In this document: positions 27,329 to 36,111 of the stretch, one piece after another
Position numbering within the stretch: the stretch's first letter is position 1
How the letters are laid out: every line of letters begins with the position of its first letter
NCBI GenBank assembly: GCA_946480925.1
Contig: CAMLLU010000015.1
Coordinates: forward strand, 27,787-91,786
Origin: an uncultured Rivibacter sp.
GTDB lineage: Bacteria; Pseudomonadota; Gammaproteobacteria; Burkholderiales; Burkholderiaceae
Length of the DNA: 64,000 nt
Reading direction: 5' to 3'
Notes under the pieces: model-generated
The model's database searches: none
Told to the model about the DNA's origin: nothing
What the model saw: only the letters and a program-made list of their open reading frames with translations
Translations under genes and position numbers: made by a program

Positions 27329-29290
27329 ATGTGCGGTATCGCCGGCTACCTGACTACCTACGCTGAATCCGAGGCTGACCTACGGCGGCATGCCACACAC
27401 ATGTGTGAGGCGATCTCGCATCGCGGCCCCGACAGCCACGGTGTATGGAGCAATCCGGAAGATCGTGTCGTGCTCGGGCATCGTCGACTAGCCATCGTCG
27501 ACTTGTCCCCGCAGGGGCAGCAACCCATGACATCGAAGTGCGGACGCTACGTCGTGGTCTTCAACGGAGAGATATACAACCATGCGGCCTTGCGACAGGA
27601 AATCGGCAACGATTCTTGGCGAGGTCATTCGGACACCGAAACCATGCTTGCGTGCTTTTCGCGCCATGGCGTGAGAGCAACGCTTGATCGACTAGTCGGC
27701 ATGTTTGCAATTGCAGTCTGGGACCGTACGACACGCAGATTGATACTGGCTCGCGACCGCGTCGGTGAGAAGCCGCTGTACTACGGCCGCCTGCCCAGCG
27801 GAGACATCGTCTTCGGGTCAGAGCTGAAAGCCCTGCGCGCGCACCCGCGCTGGCAAGCCGAAATCGACCGAGACGCGTTGGTGCAATTCATGCGTCACGG
27901 CTACGTGCCCACACCACGCTCCATCTATAGGGGCATATCGAAGCTTGCGCCGGGCACCATGGTGACGGTGGCATCCACCGACGCGCCTGAACACGTCGAA
28001 GCGTATTGGTCAGCCACGAAGGTCATGCTGGACGGTGCAGCCGACGCCTTGAAGACGACTCCCGAGGAGTCAGTCAGCGGGCTCGAGCGTGTGCTCCATA
28101 GCGCGATAGGCCAGCAGATGGTGGCCGATGTCCCTCTGGGTGCATTTCTATCCGGCGGCATTGACTCCTCCACGGTGGTAGCCCTGATGCAGGCGCAGTC
28201 ATCGCGACCGGTGCGGACGTTCTCGATTGGCTTCCACGAAGAGGGATTCAACGAGGCAGAACACGCGAAGGCGGTCGCCGCCCATTTGGGCACTGACCAC
28301 ACGGAGCTCTACGTCACGGCGCAACAGGCGATGGATGTCGTGCCCTTGCTGCCGTCGATGTACGACGAGCCGTTCGGGGACTCCTCGCAGATCCCCACCC
28401 ACCTTGTTTCGCATCTCGCCAAACAGCATGTCACCGTCGCGTTGTCGGGCGATGCAGGAGATGAGCTTTTTGGCGGCTACAGCCGCTATGCGATCACTCA
28501 GCGCCTGTGGGGAAAGCTGAGCCTTATCCCCCTGCCGCTGCGTCGTGCCATCGCAGGTGCATTGCGCAGCCTGCCCGAGACCGCATGGAACCGCCTCGCC
28601 GCCTTGGGGCCGGGCGGTCTGCGCGGCAGCAATGGCTACACGCGCCTCGGCGAGAAGATCCACAAGGGCGCGCGTGCCATGTGCAGCCCCGCCTTCGATG
28701 CGCTCTACCTCGAGCTGGTGTCGCAATGGTCCGACCCTGCATCCCTGGTGCGTGGTGGCACCGAGCCGGCCACCGTGCTCACGCAAGCGGACCCAGCGCT
28801 CGCCGCTCTGACTGGCGTGCCGCGCATGATGGCGCTGGACTTGCTGACATACCTCCCAGACGACATCCTCGTGAAGGTGGATCGCGCCGCGATGTCGGTC
28901 TCACTCGAAACCCGCGTGCCGATGCTGGACCATCGGGTCATCGAGTTCGCATGGCGCCTGCCCATGGAGCACAAGATCCGTGACGGCGTGTCGAAATGGG
29001 CCTTGAGGCAGGTGCTCTATCGCCATGTGCCGCGTGCCCTGCTCGAGCGGCCGAAGATGGGTTTTGGCGTGCCGATCGACCATTGGCTGCGCGGGCCGCT
29101 GCGCGAATGGGCTGAAGCGCTCCTGGAGCCCCGGCACCTCGAGGCGGGCGGGCTGCTCGAACCGGCACCGATCCGTCGCGCCTGGGCCGAGCACCTGCAA
29201 GGCGTGGCCAATCGTCAGCACCAGCTGTGGAACGTCCTCATGTTCCAGGCCTGGAAGCAATCGGTGGATGCTGACCGGAACGCGCCTTGA
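27329..29290 (+). CDS. asnB: Asparagine synthetase (glutamine-hydrolysing), AsnB type
   Basis: Two-domain amidotransferase that in its standard form makes asparagine from aspartate, ATP and glutamine. Of 653 residues, the N-terminal class II glutaminase begins with Cys2 (MCGIAGYLTT) and has HRGPDSHGVW and VVFNGEIYNH. The synthetase domain has the pyrophosphate loop SGGIDSS (275-281) and SGDAGDELFGGY. Such genes are common inside capsule and O-antigen loci, where the product may amidate a uronic acid or be misannotated; with a UDP-HexNAcA dehydrogenase in the same locus, sugar amidation is a plausible alternative. The stop touches the next gene's start. Confidence 0.9.
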   Translation: MCGIAGYLTTYAESEADLRRHATHMCEAISHRGPDSHGVWSNPEDRVVLGHRRLAIVDLSPQGQQPMTSKCGRYVVVFNGEIYNHAALRQEIGNDSWRGHSDTETMLACFSRHGVRATLDRLVGMFAIAVWDRTTRRLILARDRVGEKPLYYGRLPSGDIVFGSELKALRAHPRWQAEIDRDALVQFMRHGYVPTPRSIYRGISKLAPGTMVTVASTDAPEHVEAYWSATKVMLDGAADALKTTPEESVSGLERVLHSAIGQQMVADVPLGAFLSGGIDSSTVVALMQAQSSRPVRTFSIGFHEEGFNEAEHAKAVAAHLGTDHTELYVTAQQAMDVVPLLPSMYDEPFGDSSQIPTHLVSHLAKQHVTVALSGDAGDELFGGYSRYAITQRLWGKLSLIPLPLRRAIAGALRSLPETAWNRLAALGPGGLRGSNGYTRLGEKIHKGARAMCSPAFDALYLELVSQWSDPASLVRGGTEPATVLTQADPALAALTGVPRMMALDLLTYLPDDILVKVDRAAMSVSLETRVPMLDHRVIEFAWRLPMEHKIRDGVSKWALRQVLYRHVPRALLERPKMGFGVPIDHWLRGPLREWAEALLEPRHLEAGGLLEPAPIRRAWAEHLQGVANRQHQLWNVLMFQAWKQSVDADRNAP

Positions 29291-30432
29291 TGAGGATCCT
29301 CTACGTCGTCAACAACGCCGCCTTCTTCTGCTCGCATCGGCTACCGCTGGCCCTGGCAGCGCGAGCCGCAGGCCACGAGGTGGCGCTGGTCACCGGGCGG
29401 GCCGGCAGCCCCACGCTGGAAGCCGATGCCGTGCAGCGGCTGGCAAGCCTGGGCATACCTCACACGGCAACGAACTTCCGCAGCGGTGGCCTGCACCCGC
29501 TCGCCGAGGCCAGGGGCCTGCTCGAACTGGCCCGGGCGATGCGGCGCTGGCGGCCGGACCTCGTGCACTGCGCCTCACCCAAGGGCCTGCTCTACGGCGG
29601 GCTTGCGGCCCGCATGACGGGCTGCAAGGCCCTGGTGCTGGCGGTTTCGGGCATGGGCTCGCTCTTCACCGGCGAGGGCAACGCGCGTCTGGTCTGGCTG
29701 CGGCGCGCCTACTCGGCCATCGTGCGCATTGCCTACGGGCACCCGCACCGCCGTGTGATCGTGCAGAACTCCGACGACTGGGCCCTGGTGTCGAAGGCGG
29801 GGCTGGCCCGCGAAGAGGATCTGCGGCTGATCCCTGGTTCAGGGGTCCCACTCGGCCGCTACGTCGACCTGCCGCTGGAAGGGCGGCAGCAGATCGTGGT
29901 GCTGCCCGCACGCCTGCTGAAGGACAAGGGCGTCGAGGAATTCGTCGAGGCGGCCCGCCGCATCCGACAGGCGGGGAGCCCTTGGCGCTTCGTGCTCGTG
30001 GGCACCGCCGACTATGTCAATCCATCGGCGATCCCTGAGACTCGGGTACGAGCCTGGGTCGATGAAGGTGTGGTCGAGTGGTGGGGGCACCGCGCAGACA
30101 TGGCCGAAGTGCTGGGCCAGGCGCCGATCGTCTGCCTGCCTTCGTATCGTGAAGGCATGCCGAAGGCGCTGCTGGAGGCCGCCGCCGCCGGCTGCGCCGT
30201 CGTCACGACCGACGCAATCGGCTGCCGCGACGCGATTGAACCCGGCCTGACCGGCGACCTCGTGCCCGTGGCGGATGCAACGGAACTCGCCTCGACGCTG
30301 CGGCGTCTGATCGAGGAACCGGCGCGGCAGCGAGCCTACGGGGAGGCCGGACGCACACTCGCCCGTCGTCGCTTCGACCTGGAGGCCGTCGTACAGACGA
30401 CCTTGGCGATCTATGGTGAACTCCGAAGCTGA
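29290..30432 (+). CDS. Glycosyltransferase family 4
   Basis: GT-B transferase of 380 residues. ATG 29290 (MRILYVVNNAAFFCSHRLPLA) overlaps the asnB stop by one base (TGATG); a TTG one codon earlier is possible. The acceptor domain includes LVHCASPKGLLYGGLAARMTG and GMGSLFTGEG. The donor domain includes LPARLLKDKGVEEFVEAAR and PSYREGMPKALLEAAAAGCAVVTTD with the E-x7-E pair. The pattern resembles PglA/Cap-type alpha-glycosyltransferases that act early on lipid-linked sugars. High-GC codon use. Confidence 0.88.
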   Translation: MRILYVVNNAAFFCSHRLPLALAARAAGHEVALVTGRAGSPTLEADAVQRLASLGIPHTATNFRSGGLHPLAEARGLLELARAMRRWRPDLVHCASPKGLLYGGLAARMTGCKALVLAVSGMGSLFTGEGNARLVWLRRAYSAIVRIAYGHPHRRVIVQNSDDWALVSKAGLAREEDLRLIPGSGVPLGRYVDLPLEGRQQIVVLPARLLKDKGVEEFVEAARRIRQAGSPWRFVLVGTADYVNPSAIPETRVRAWVDEGVVEWWGHRADMAEVLGQAPIVCLPSYREGMPKALLEAAAAGCAVVTTDAIGCRDAIEPGLTGDLVPVADATELASTLRRLIEEPARQRAYGEAGRTLARRRFDLEAVVQTTLAIYGELRS

Positions 30433-30504
30433 GTAACTGCCGCTCCTTTGCCGCAGCGACACCCCCGGCACAATCAGCTTCGCCATCCCACCTTCTCTCA
30501 AGTC

Positions 30505-31839
30505 ATGATGCCCATGAAGCCCCTCATCGTCATCCAGCTGAACGAGGTCAATTTCGATGTCGTCCGGCACTACGCCGCAAAGTACGACGATCTACCCGCG
30601 TTCAAGAGTCTTCTGAGCAGTTTCAGTGCCCTGGAGACCTTTGGCGAGCAACGATATGAGGAACTGGAACCCTGGATCCAGTGGGTTTCTGCACAGACCG
30701 GGAAGACCTACGCGGAACACGGCGTCTTCCGATTGGGCGACGTCGTCAATACACCCGACAGCCTTCTGCAGATCTTCGAAGTGCTGGAAGCGAAGGGACT
30801 GCGTGTCGGCGCGATTTCGCCGATGAACGCCCGCAATCGCCTGCAAAGGCCTGCCTACTTCGTGCCGGACCCGTGGACCGACACGCCGCCGGATGGGTCA
30901 GGCTTTTCCCGCCGCCTCACGGAAATGCTGCGCCAGACCGTGAACGACAACGCATCGGGCCGCATCACCAAGCGCTCGCTATTCACGCTGGCCGAAGCCG
31001 TGTTGCGCAGCTTCCACCCTCGGGGCACGACCGATCTGGTTCGATTGATCCTCGGCACGCGGCGCAAACCCTGGACGAAGGCGCTTATCCTCGATCAGTT
31101 GATTCACCTCGTGCACAGGTCGCTCTGGCGGCGCGCCCGCCCGGATGTGTCCTTCGTGTTTCTCAATGCCGGGGCCCACATCCAGCACCACTACTTCTTC
31201 AACGCCGAGATAGACCGCAAGTCGTCGGCCAACCCGGCCTGGTACATCTCGCCCGAGGCTGATCCGGTGCGCGACATGCTGAAGGTCTACGACCGCATCC
31301 TGGGCGACTACCTGGCACTCACCCGCCAGGGCGCGCGGCTGATGGTCGCCACCGGCCTGACCCAGGTGCCCTACGACCGGGTGAAGTACTACTACCGGCT
31401 GGCCGACCACGCCGCCTTTCTGAGGACCGTTGACCTCGACTTCCTCCGGGTGCAGCCACGCATGACGCGCGACTTCGAGGTCGAGTTCGATGACACGGCG
31501 CGCGCCAAGGCTGCGGCGGAGATGCTGGGCGGCATCACGCTCGAGCGCACGGGCAAGGCCTTGTTCCGCGAGATGGAGATCCGAGCCCACAGCCTCTTTG
31601 TGACCCTGACCTATCCCGACGAGATCCTTCCTGACGACGTGGCTGTCACCGCCGCTGGCCAGCGCATCCACGGCTTTGGTCGATCGCTCAACTTCGTGGC
31701 CATTAAGAACGGCATGCACAGCACTCGCGGCTTCGCGTTCGTCACGCCCTCCACGACGCTGAATCTTCCCAAAGAGGCCGTGTCGGTAACACACCTGTTT
31801 GACCTCACCCAACAGCTCGCCGGCGTGAAGGTCGCATAG
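30505..31839 (+). CDS. Alkaline-phosphatase-superfamily-like protein with altered metal site
   Basis: A 444-residue protein with no signal peptide. Its architecture echoes type I phosphodiesterase/nucleotide pyrophosphatases: a beta strand ending in polar residues (IVIQLNEVNFDVV), a DLPAFKSLL helix, a QTGKTYAEHGVF segment matching the TGxxPxxHG motif, and GAHIQHHYFFNAE as a metal His region. The usual IDG..D strand has NE instead, and the expected SDHG motif is replaced by VATGLTQVPYD; GMHSTRGFAFV near the C-terminus may be the last motif. I infer a relative that transfers or hydrolyses phosphate or sulfate groups, or a non-catalytic relative. The start could be any of three nearby ATGs (30505, 30508, 30514). 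Confidence 0.6.
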   Translation: MMPMKPLIVIQLNEVNFDVVRHYAAKYDDLPAFKSLLSSFSALETFGEQRYEELEPWIQWVSAQTGKTYAEHGVFRLGDVVNTPDSLLQIFEVLEAKGLRVGAISPMNARNRLQRPAYFVPDPWTDTPPDGSGFSRRLTEMLRQTVNDNASGRITKRSLFTLAEAVLRSFHPRGTTDLVRLILGTRRKPWTKALILDQLIHLVHRSLWRRARPDVSFVFLNAGAHIQHHYFFNAEIDRKSSANPAWYISPEADPVRDMLKVYDRILGDYLALTRQGARLMVATGLTQVPYDRVKYYYRLADHAAFLRTVDLDFLRVQPRMTRDFEVEFDDTARAKAAAEMLGGITLERTGKALFREMEIRAHSLFVTLTYPDEILPDDVAVTAAGQRIHGFGRSLNFVAIKNGMHSTRGFAFVTPSTTLNLPKEAVSVTHLFDLTQQLAGVKVA

Positions 31840-31976
31840 CCGGCGCCAGCGACGACCGCGCGCATGCTTGTAGGCTTCGTCTCTCCGGTACGCGCACCGC
31901 GTAGACCGAGCAAGACGCGCCAAGGGCCCTTCTCCACAGCGCTTTAAGGCCAATTGCTAGCTGCGACGCTCCATAG

Positions 31977-33563
31977 ATGAAGCCCCCCATGATCAAGGCC
32001 GCCCTGATTCTCGACAACGACTCCCTGACCCGATGGCAGCGCGACGCGCTCGCCGCCGCCGCACCCCAGCTCGACATCCGCCTTGTTCTGTCGTGCCGGA
32101 ACACGATGACGAAGAAGCATCTTGCAAAGAACTTTCTCTACTACGTCCTGAACTATCTGTCGCTCAAGAACCGGCTGACGGGTCGCTCGAAGTACGACGC
32201 CGACACTCCGGTCGTCGCCTTCGATTCGATCTACGAAGGCATGTGGCAGCGTATCCCCGAGGGAGTCACACAGCAGCTGCTCGAGAGCGGCATCAAAGTG
32301 GTCATCAAGTTCGGCATGTCGCTGCTGCGGATTGACGAGTCTCTAAGCAAACTCGACATCCTGTCCTTTCATCATGGCGACCCCACGCGATTCCGCGGGC
32401 GGCCAGCCGGCTTCTACGAGGTGCTGCAGGGCGAAGGGAGCGTCGGCACGATCGTCCAGAGCATCTCGAACAAGCTAGACGCCGGTAAGGTCTGGGCCAT
32501 ATGCCACTCCAAGGTCCACCATCACTCGTACAAGAAGACAGCGCTCAACTTCTACGAGAACTCGCGGCATCTGCTGCTCAAGGCGCTCATCAACTACGCG
32601 AACGACTCGCCAGTGGAACTGGTTCCGAACGGCAAGGTCCACAAACTTCCGAGCAATGCAGTGGTCCTCAGGTTCCTGGCGCTACTTGCATACCGCAAAC
32701 TGTCGCGCGTCTTGTACGGCGCCTTCTACGAGAAGAAATGGAACGTCGCAACCTTCGACCGTGTCGGAATAGCGGACTTCGCCCTGATCAAGGCGGCAGA
32801 TGCTCGGCCGGCCCCAATCGCCCCCGGCTACAAGTTCTACGCCGATCCGTTCTTCAGTGCGGACGGCAGTCTCATCCGCCTCGAGGCGCTAAACGCCTCC
32901 AACGGCCTTGGCGAAATCGTCGAGGTTGACCGCGCCACCCTGGCGGTAAAGAAGGTACTGCTCAAGGGCGCGCACTACTCGTACCCATTCTCGTTTGTCG
33001 AGGACGGCACCGAGTACCTGCTGCCCGAGGTTGCGTCGCATTCGTCACCGCGTCTTTTCCAGCAGACAGCGGACGGTCTGCAGGAGACTGAGCTCAAGGG
33101 GCTCGAAGACCTTCGCGTTCTCGACGGCACGGTCTTTCGCCACGACGGGATTTACTACTTGTTCGGTGGAATGGACGGCTCGGCGGCTGACTGTCTGCAT
33201 ATCTTTTATGCGCGGTCCCTCGCCGACGAATTCAAGCATCACCCGCTCAACCCCGTCGTCATCGATCCAGCCCGAGCTCGCATGGCCGGCCGAATCATGT
33301 TGGAGGGCGGCCGCATTCTTCGCTTCGGTCAGGACAATAGCTACGGCTACGGCGACGGCGTGTCCGTGTCCGAGGTGACACGGCTTTCTCCCGAGCACTA
33401 CGAGGAGAAGGTGATTCATGCGATCCGCTTCAAAGACGCGTCGGGGCCACACACGGTGGACGCCGCCGGCGCCCAGTTGCTGGTTGACTATTACGTCGAT
33501 GAGTTCTCGATACTCGCGGGCTACCGTCGGCTCGTGCCACTGTTGCTGAGGCGCAGCTACTAG
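31977..33563 (+). CDS. Fusion: formyltransferase-like domain plus beta-propeller (GINT1-like) domain
   Basis: A 528-residue protein with two parts. Residues about 1-210 resemble the formyl-transferase fold: IKFGMSLLRIDESLSKLDILSF, then HHGDPTRFRGRPAGFYEV (132-149), GTIVQSISNKLDAGKV with Asp168 matching the catalytic Asp of the family. The usual Asn of the Asn-His-Asp triad is not obvious. Residues about 250-528 show repeated beta-rich units (YKFYADPFFSADGSLIRLEAL, YSYPFSFVEDGTEYLLPEV, FRHDGIYYLFGGMDG) like GH43/GH32-type five-bladed propellers and the N-terminal domain of GINT1-type transferases. In a glycan locus it may formylate or acylate an amino sugar. It follows a 137-bp gap with nothing recognisable. 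Confidence 0.65.
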   Translation: MKPPMIKAALILDNDSLTRWQRDALAAAAPQLDIRLVLSCRNTMTKKHLAKNFLYYVLNYLSLKNRLTGRSKYDADTPVVAFDSIYEGMWQRIPEGVTQQLLESGIKVVIKFGMSLLRIDESLSKLDILSFHHGDPTRFRGRPAGFYEVLQGEGSVGTIVQSISNKLDAGKVWAICHSKVHHHSYKKTALNFYENSRHLLLKALINYANDSPVELVPNGKVHKLPSNAVVLRFLALLAYRKLSRVLYGAFYEKKWNVATFDRVGIADFALIKAADARPAPIAPGYKFYADPFFSADGSLIRLEALNASNGLGEIVEVDRATLAVKKVLLKGAHYSYPFSFVEDGTEYLLPEVASHSSPRLFQQTADGLQETELKGLEDLRVLDGTVFRHDGIYYLFGGMDGSAADCLHIFYARSLADEFKHHPLNPVVIDPARARMAGRIMLEGGRILRFGQDNSYGYGDGVSVSEVTRLSPEHYEEKVIHAIRFKDASGPHTVDAAGAQLLVDYYVDEFSILAGYRRLVPLLLRRSY

Positions 33564-33699
33564 CCAGCGCCGCAGGCTTACCGGACCTGCAGCCGCGCTT
33601 ACGCTCTTACAGCCATGTTGTGCAGCTGTTCCTTAGGGTTTGCATGACATCTCCGTAGAGTGCAGGATTCATCGAAATCGAACGTTCGAAGTGAACTAC

Positions 33700-36075
33700 A
33701 TGCTGGCGAATGCGGTTGGTCGTCGCGTATCTCTGCAACTTGAAGTCGCTCAGGTACTCTGCGTAGCGTTGTGCTTAGCAGGACTTGTCAGTTGCGGTGG
33801 AGGCGGTAACGGACCCGTATCTCCGGCGCCCGTCAGCCTCGACTCGGTGTTCCCGATTCGGGGCAGCGCCTCGGGCGGGACAAGGATTCAACTGACCGGG
33901 CAGGGTTTCTCCTCCAGCACCCAGGTGAAGGTGGATGGGCAGGCCTGCGAAGACACGACGGCGCTCAGTTCTTCATCTCTCACGTGTGTGACCCCTGCCC
34001 ATGAGCAGGGGAGCGTGGACATCCAGGTCTTCAACTCGGATGGAGGGCTGGCCAAGCTCCCTGCCGCCTACACCTACCGCCCGAGCGGCAGCGACATCAC
34101 GAGCTTCGGCATCCTGTCGGCAGCCCCTTTCAAAGGCATTTATCCGAGCCCGTACTCGGCGAAGCTCGAATCGGTGATCACCGGGTTCGATCTTTCGACG
34201 TCAACGCGCTCCTGGGTCGTTGACGACAAACCCTACAACGAGGGCGATACCGTAACCCTCGAGGCCGGAAGCCACACGGTGAGCCTCACCGTGCGCGACG
34301 CAACCGGCGACAGTGACCAAGCGTCATACACCATCGTCATCGGCGAGCTGACGGATCCCGGCACCAGCCTGGAAACCCAGAACGAGACGTCCACCCTCAG
34401 CCCTGGCACCTCGATTTCCGTGGTGAACACGGGCTTCCTCCCGTTGCTCAACCCCAGGCTGGTCGGGGTGGGCAAGCCCGACTACGTGGACTGGCCCGGC
34501 TACCTGAACAGCCTGGCCCGGCTCGGCAACCTGCCGATGGACGCATCTGAAAGCAGCCGAGCAAGGCTGCTCGAGGCGGCCTGGAAGGACCTCTCCAACG
34601 CGACGGTGCACATCTGCTCGCCGGGGCGGGAAGCCGAGAACATCAACGATCCGGCGCTGCTGGTGCGGGGCTATGGCTACGAGTGCTGCTCCAACGCATC
34701 CCGGGCGCTGGCCTACCTGGGGTCCCTTCTCGACATTCCGGCTCGCGTCAGGACGACCGCGGCCCACGAATTCCCGGAATTCACGGTGGGCGGCAACATG
34801 TTCATCCTGGACCCGGACCTGCGCTTGCGCTTCTGGGGAGACGACCAGCTGCCGCTGAGCGCCTGGACCACCGGCACCACACCCTTGTCGCTCGAGAACG
34901 TGACTCGCTATTCCGTGCAGACGCCGAACGGCGACTCCTACGAAACCCAATCGGGTGGGACGCTGCCGTTCCGGAATTCACTCCAGTATCCCGAGCAAAC
35001 CCTGCGCGGTTTCTACTTAACGGACATCGTCGGGGAAACCGTCTGGGGTTATCGCGAGGCGTTCTCGAATTCGAATTACGTCCTGTACCCGAACGAGAAA
35101 ATGGCCTTCCAGCAGTCCTCGGCCTATGTTCCGCTGCAATGGCGAAACAGCGATGGAACCACCACGGGGGGTGCCGATGCACCTGCGGTCGGAAAGGTCG
35201 TATTCAAAAGGCTTTGGTCAGCCAGCGGGCCGAGAACCTTCCAGCAGGACGGCGAAGGGAACCGGATCATCCCCTTGAATGACCTGCCTTATCCCGTGCA
35301 GGACCTGGTTTTTCACTTCAGCAAGCAGATCGATCCGCAGGATTTCTGGCTGACCTCGGAAGGCAATACCTATCGCATCGGCGACTTCACCGCGAACACT
35401 TGGACGGTGTCGGCTCAACAGCTGCGAGTTCTCCGCCATGTCTCGGACCTGGCTGCCGTGGTCTCGCAGAACCAGAACCTGGTGGCAGTGGACATCGGCA
35501 TGCAGTTCAACCCGGGCATCTTTGGCGACCCCACCGCTGCCGTGTCCCTGAACTACGTGGACGACAGCGGCACCTGCCAACGCCAGTTGAGCGTCACCAC
35601 CAGCAGCGGCACGAAGGAACTCACCATCGGCGCCTCTCTTTGTGAACCGCAGGCCTCGCAGAGGGTGGAAACCAGCTACAGCCTCCAGAGGGGCAAGCCT
35701 GGCGTGAGCGTGATCTCGGGCTACGGCAACTCATATCAAGGCACCTGGGGACTTGCCGCCGCCGCAGGCGTGCGGGCCTATGCCGAGATCTCGTTGCCGC
35801 GCACGGCCGGCCTTTCGGGCATCCTGCGTGTGATCAACGAAGGAGTCTTCGCGGACTGGCAGATCCACGACGGCAGCGATTGGGTTCCGCTGAGCGCGAC
35901 CGACGTGGCGATCTCACAGTGGATCAAGCTGCCGGCCGCTTCTTCGCCCACGACCCGCCTGCGGGCGACGCTTCGACAGGCGCCGACCAGGGACAGCACC
36001 TATCTCAGCTATCTGAGCCTGATAGAGGGTCGGGGTATGACCCGCCTGCCCTTCGTCAGCGAGTCGACCGATTAG
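33700..36075 (+). CDS. Outer-membrane lipoprotein with IPT/TIG and transglutaminase-like domains
   Basis: A 791-residue secreted protein. I choose ATG 33700 (MLANAVGRRVSLQLEV) because it leads straight into a lipoprotein signal with lipobox LVSC (Cys32), followed by a Gly linker; the frame is open to a TTG at 33640. An IPT/TIG domain covers about 45-125 (DSVFPIRGSASGGTRIQLTGQGF). A second Ig/PKD-like domain follows, then a transglutaminase-type core with Cys329/330 (YECCSNASRAL), His356 (AAHEFPEF) and Asp371 (ILDPDLRL). The C-terminal 350 residues are beta-rich and unknown. It lies in the glycan locus before a beta-helix protein. The substrate is unknown. Confidence 0.65.
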   Translation: MLANAVGRRVSLQLEVAQVLCVALCLAGLVSCGGGGNGPVSPAPVSLDSVFPIRGSASGGTRIQLTGQGFSSSTQVKVDGQACEDTTALSSSSLTCVTPAHEQGSVDIQVFNSDGGLAKLPAAYTYRPSGSDITSFGILSAAPFKGIYPSPYSAKLESVITGFDLSTSTRSWVVDDKPYNEGDTVTLEAGSHTVSLTVRDATGDSDQASYTIVIGELTDPGTSLETQNETSTLSPGTSISVVNTGFLPLLNPRLVGVGKPDYVDWPGYLNSLARLGNLPMDASESSRARLLEAAWKDLSNATVHICSPGREAENINDPALLVRGYGYECCSNASRALAYLGSLLDIPARVRTTAAHEFPEFTVGGNMFILDPDLRLRFWGDDQLPLSAWTTGTTPLSLENVTRYSVQTPNGDSYETQSGGTLPFRNSLQYPEQTLRGFYLTDIVGETVWGYREAFSNSNYVLYPNEKMAFQQSSAYVPLQWRNSDGTTTGGADAPAVGKVVFKRLWSASGPRTFQQDGEGNRIIPLNDLPYPVQDLVFHFSKQIDPQDFWLTSEGNTYRIGDFTANTWTVSAQQLRVLRHVSDLAAVVSQNQNLVAVDIGMQFNPGIFGDPTAAVSLNYVDDSGTCQRQLSVTTSSGTKELTIGASLCEPQASQRVETSYSLQRGKPGVSVISGYGNSYQGTWGLAAAAGVRAYAEISLPRTAGLSGILRVINEGVFADWQIHDGSDWVPLSATDVAISQWIKLPAASSPTTRLRATLRQAPTRDSTYLSYLSLIEGRGMTRLPFVSESTD

Positions 36076-36111
36076 CATCGGTGGTCACCGTAGCTTCGGA
36101 CGAGGATTGCC

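Noticed and set aside
27329..29290. Frameshift or fusion in the asparagine synthetase gene
   Set aside because: The frame is continuous over the normal length with both domains intact.
33564..33699. Stem GCAGG/CCTGC (33572-33590) after the formyltransferase-like gene
   Set aside because: Only 5 bp with a 9-base loop and no T-run; too weak to report as a terminator.
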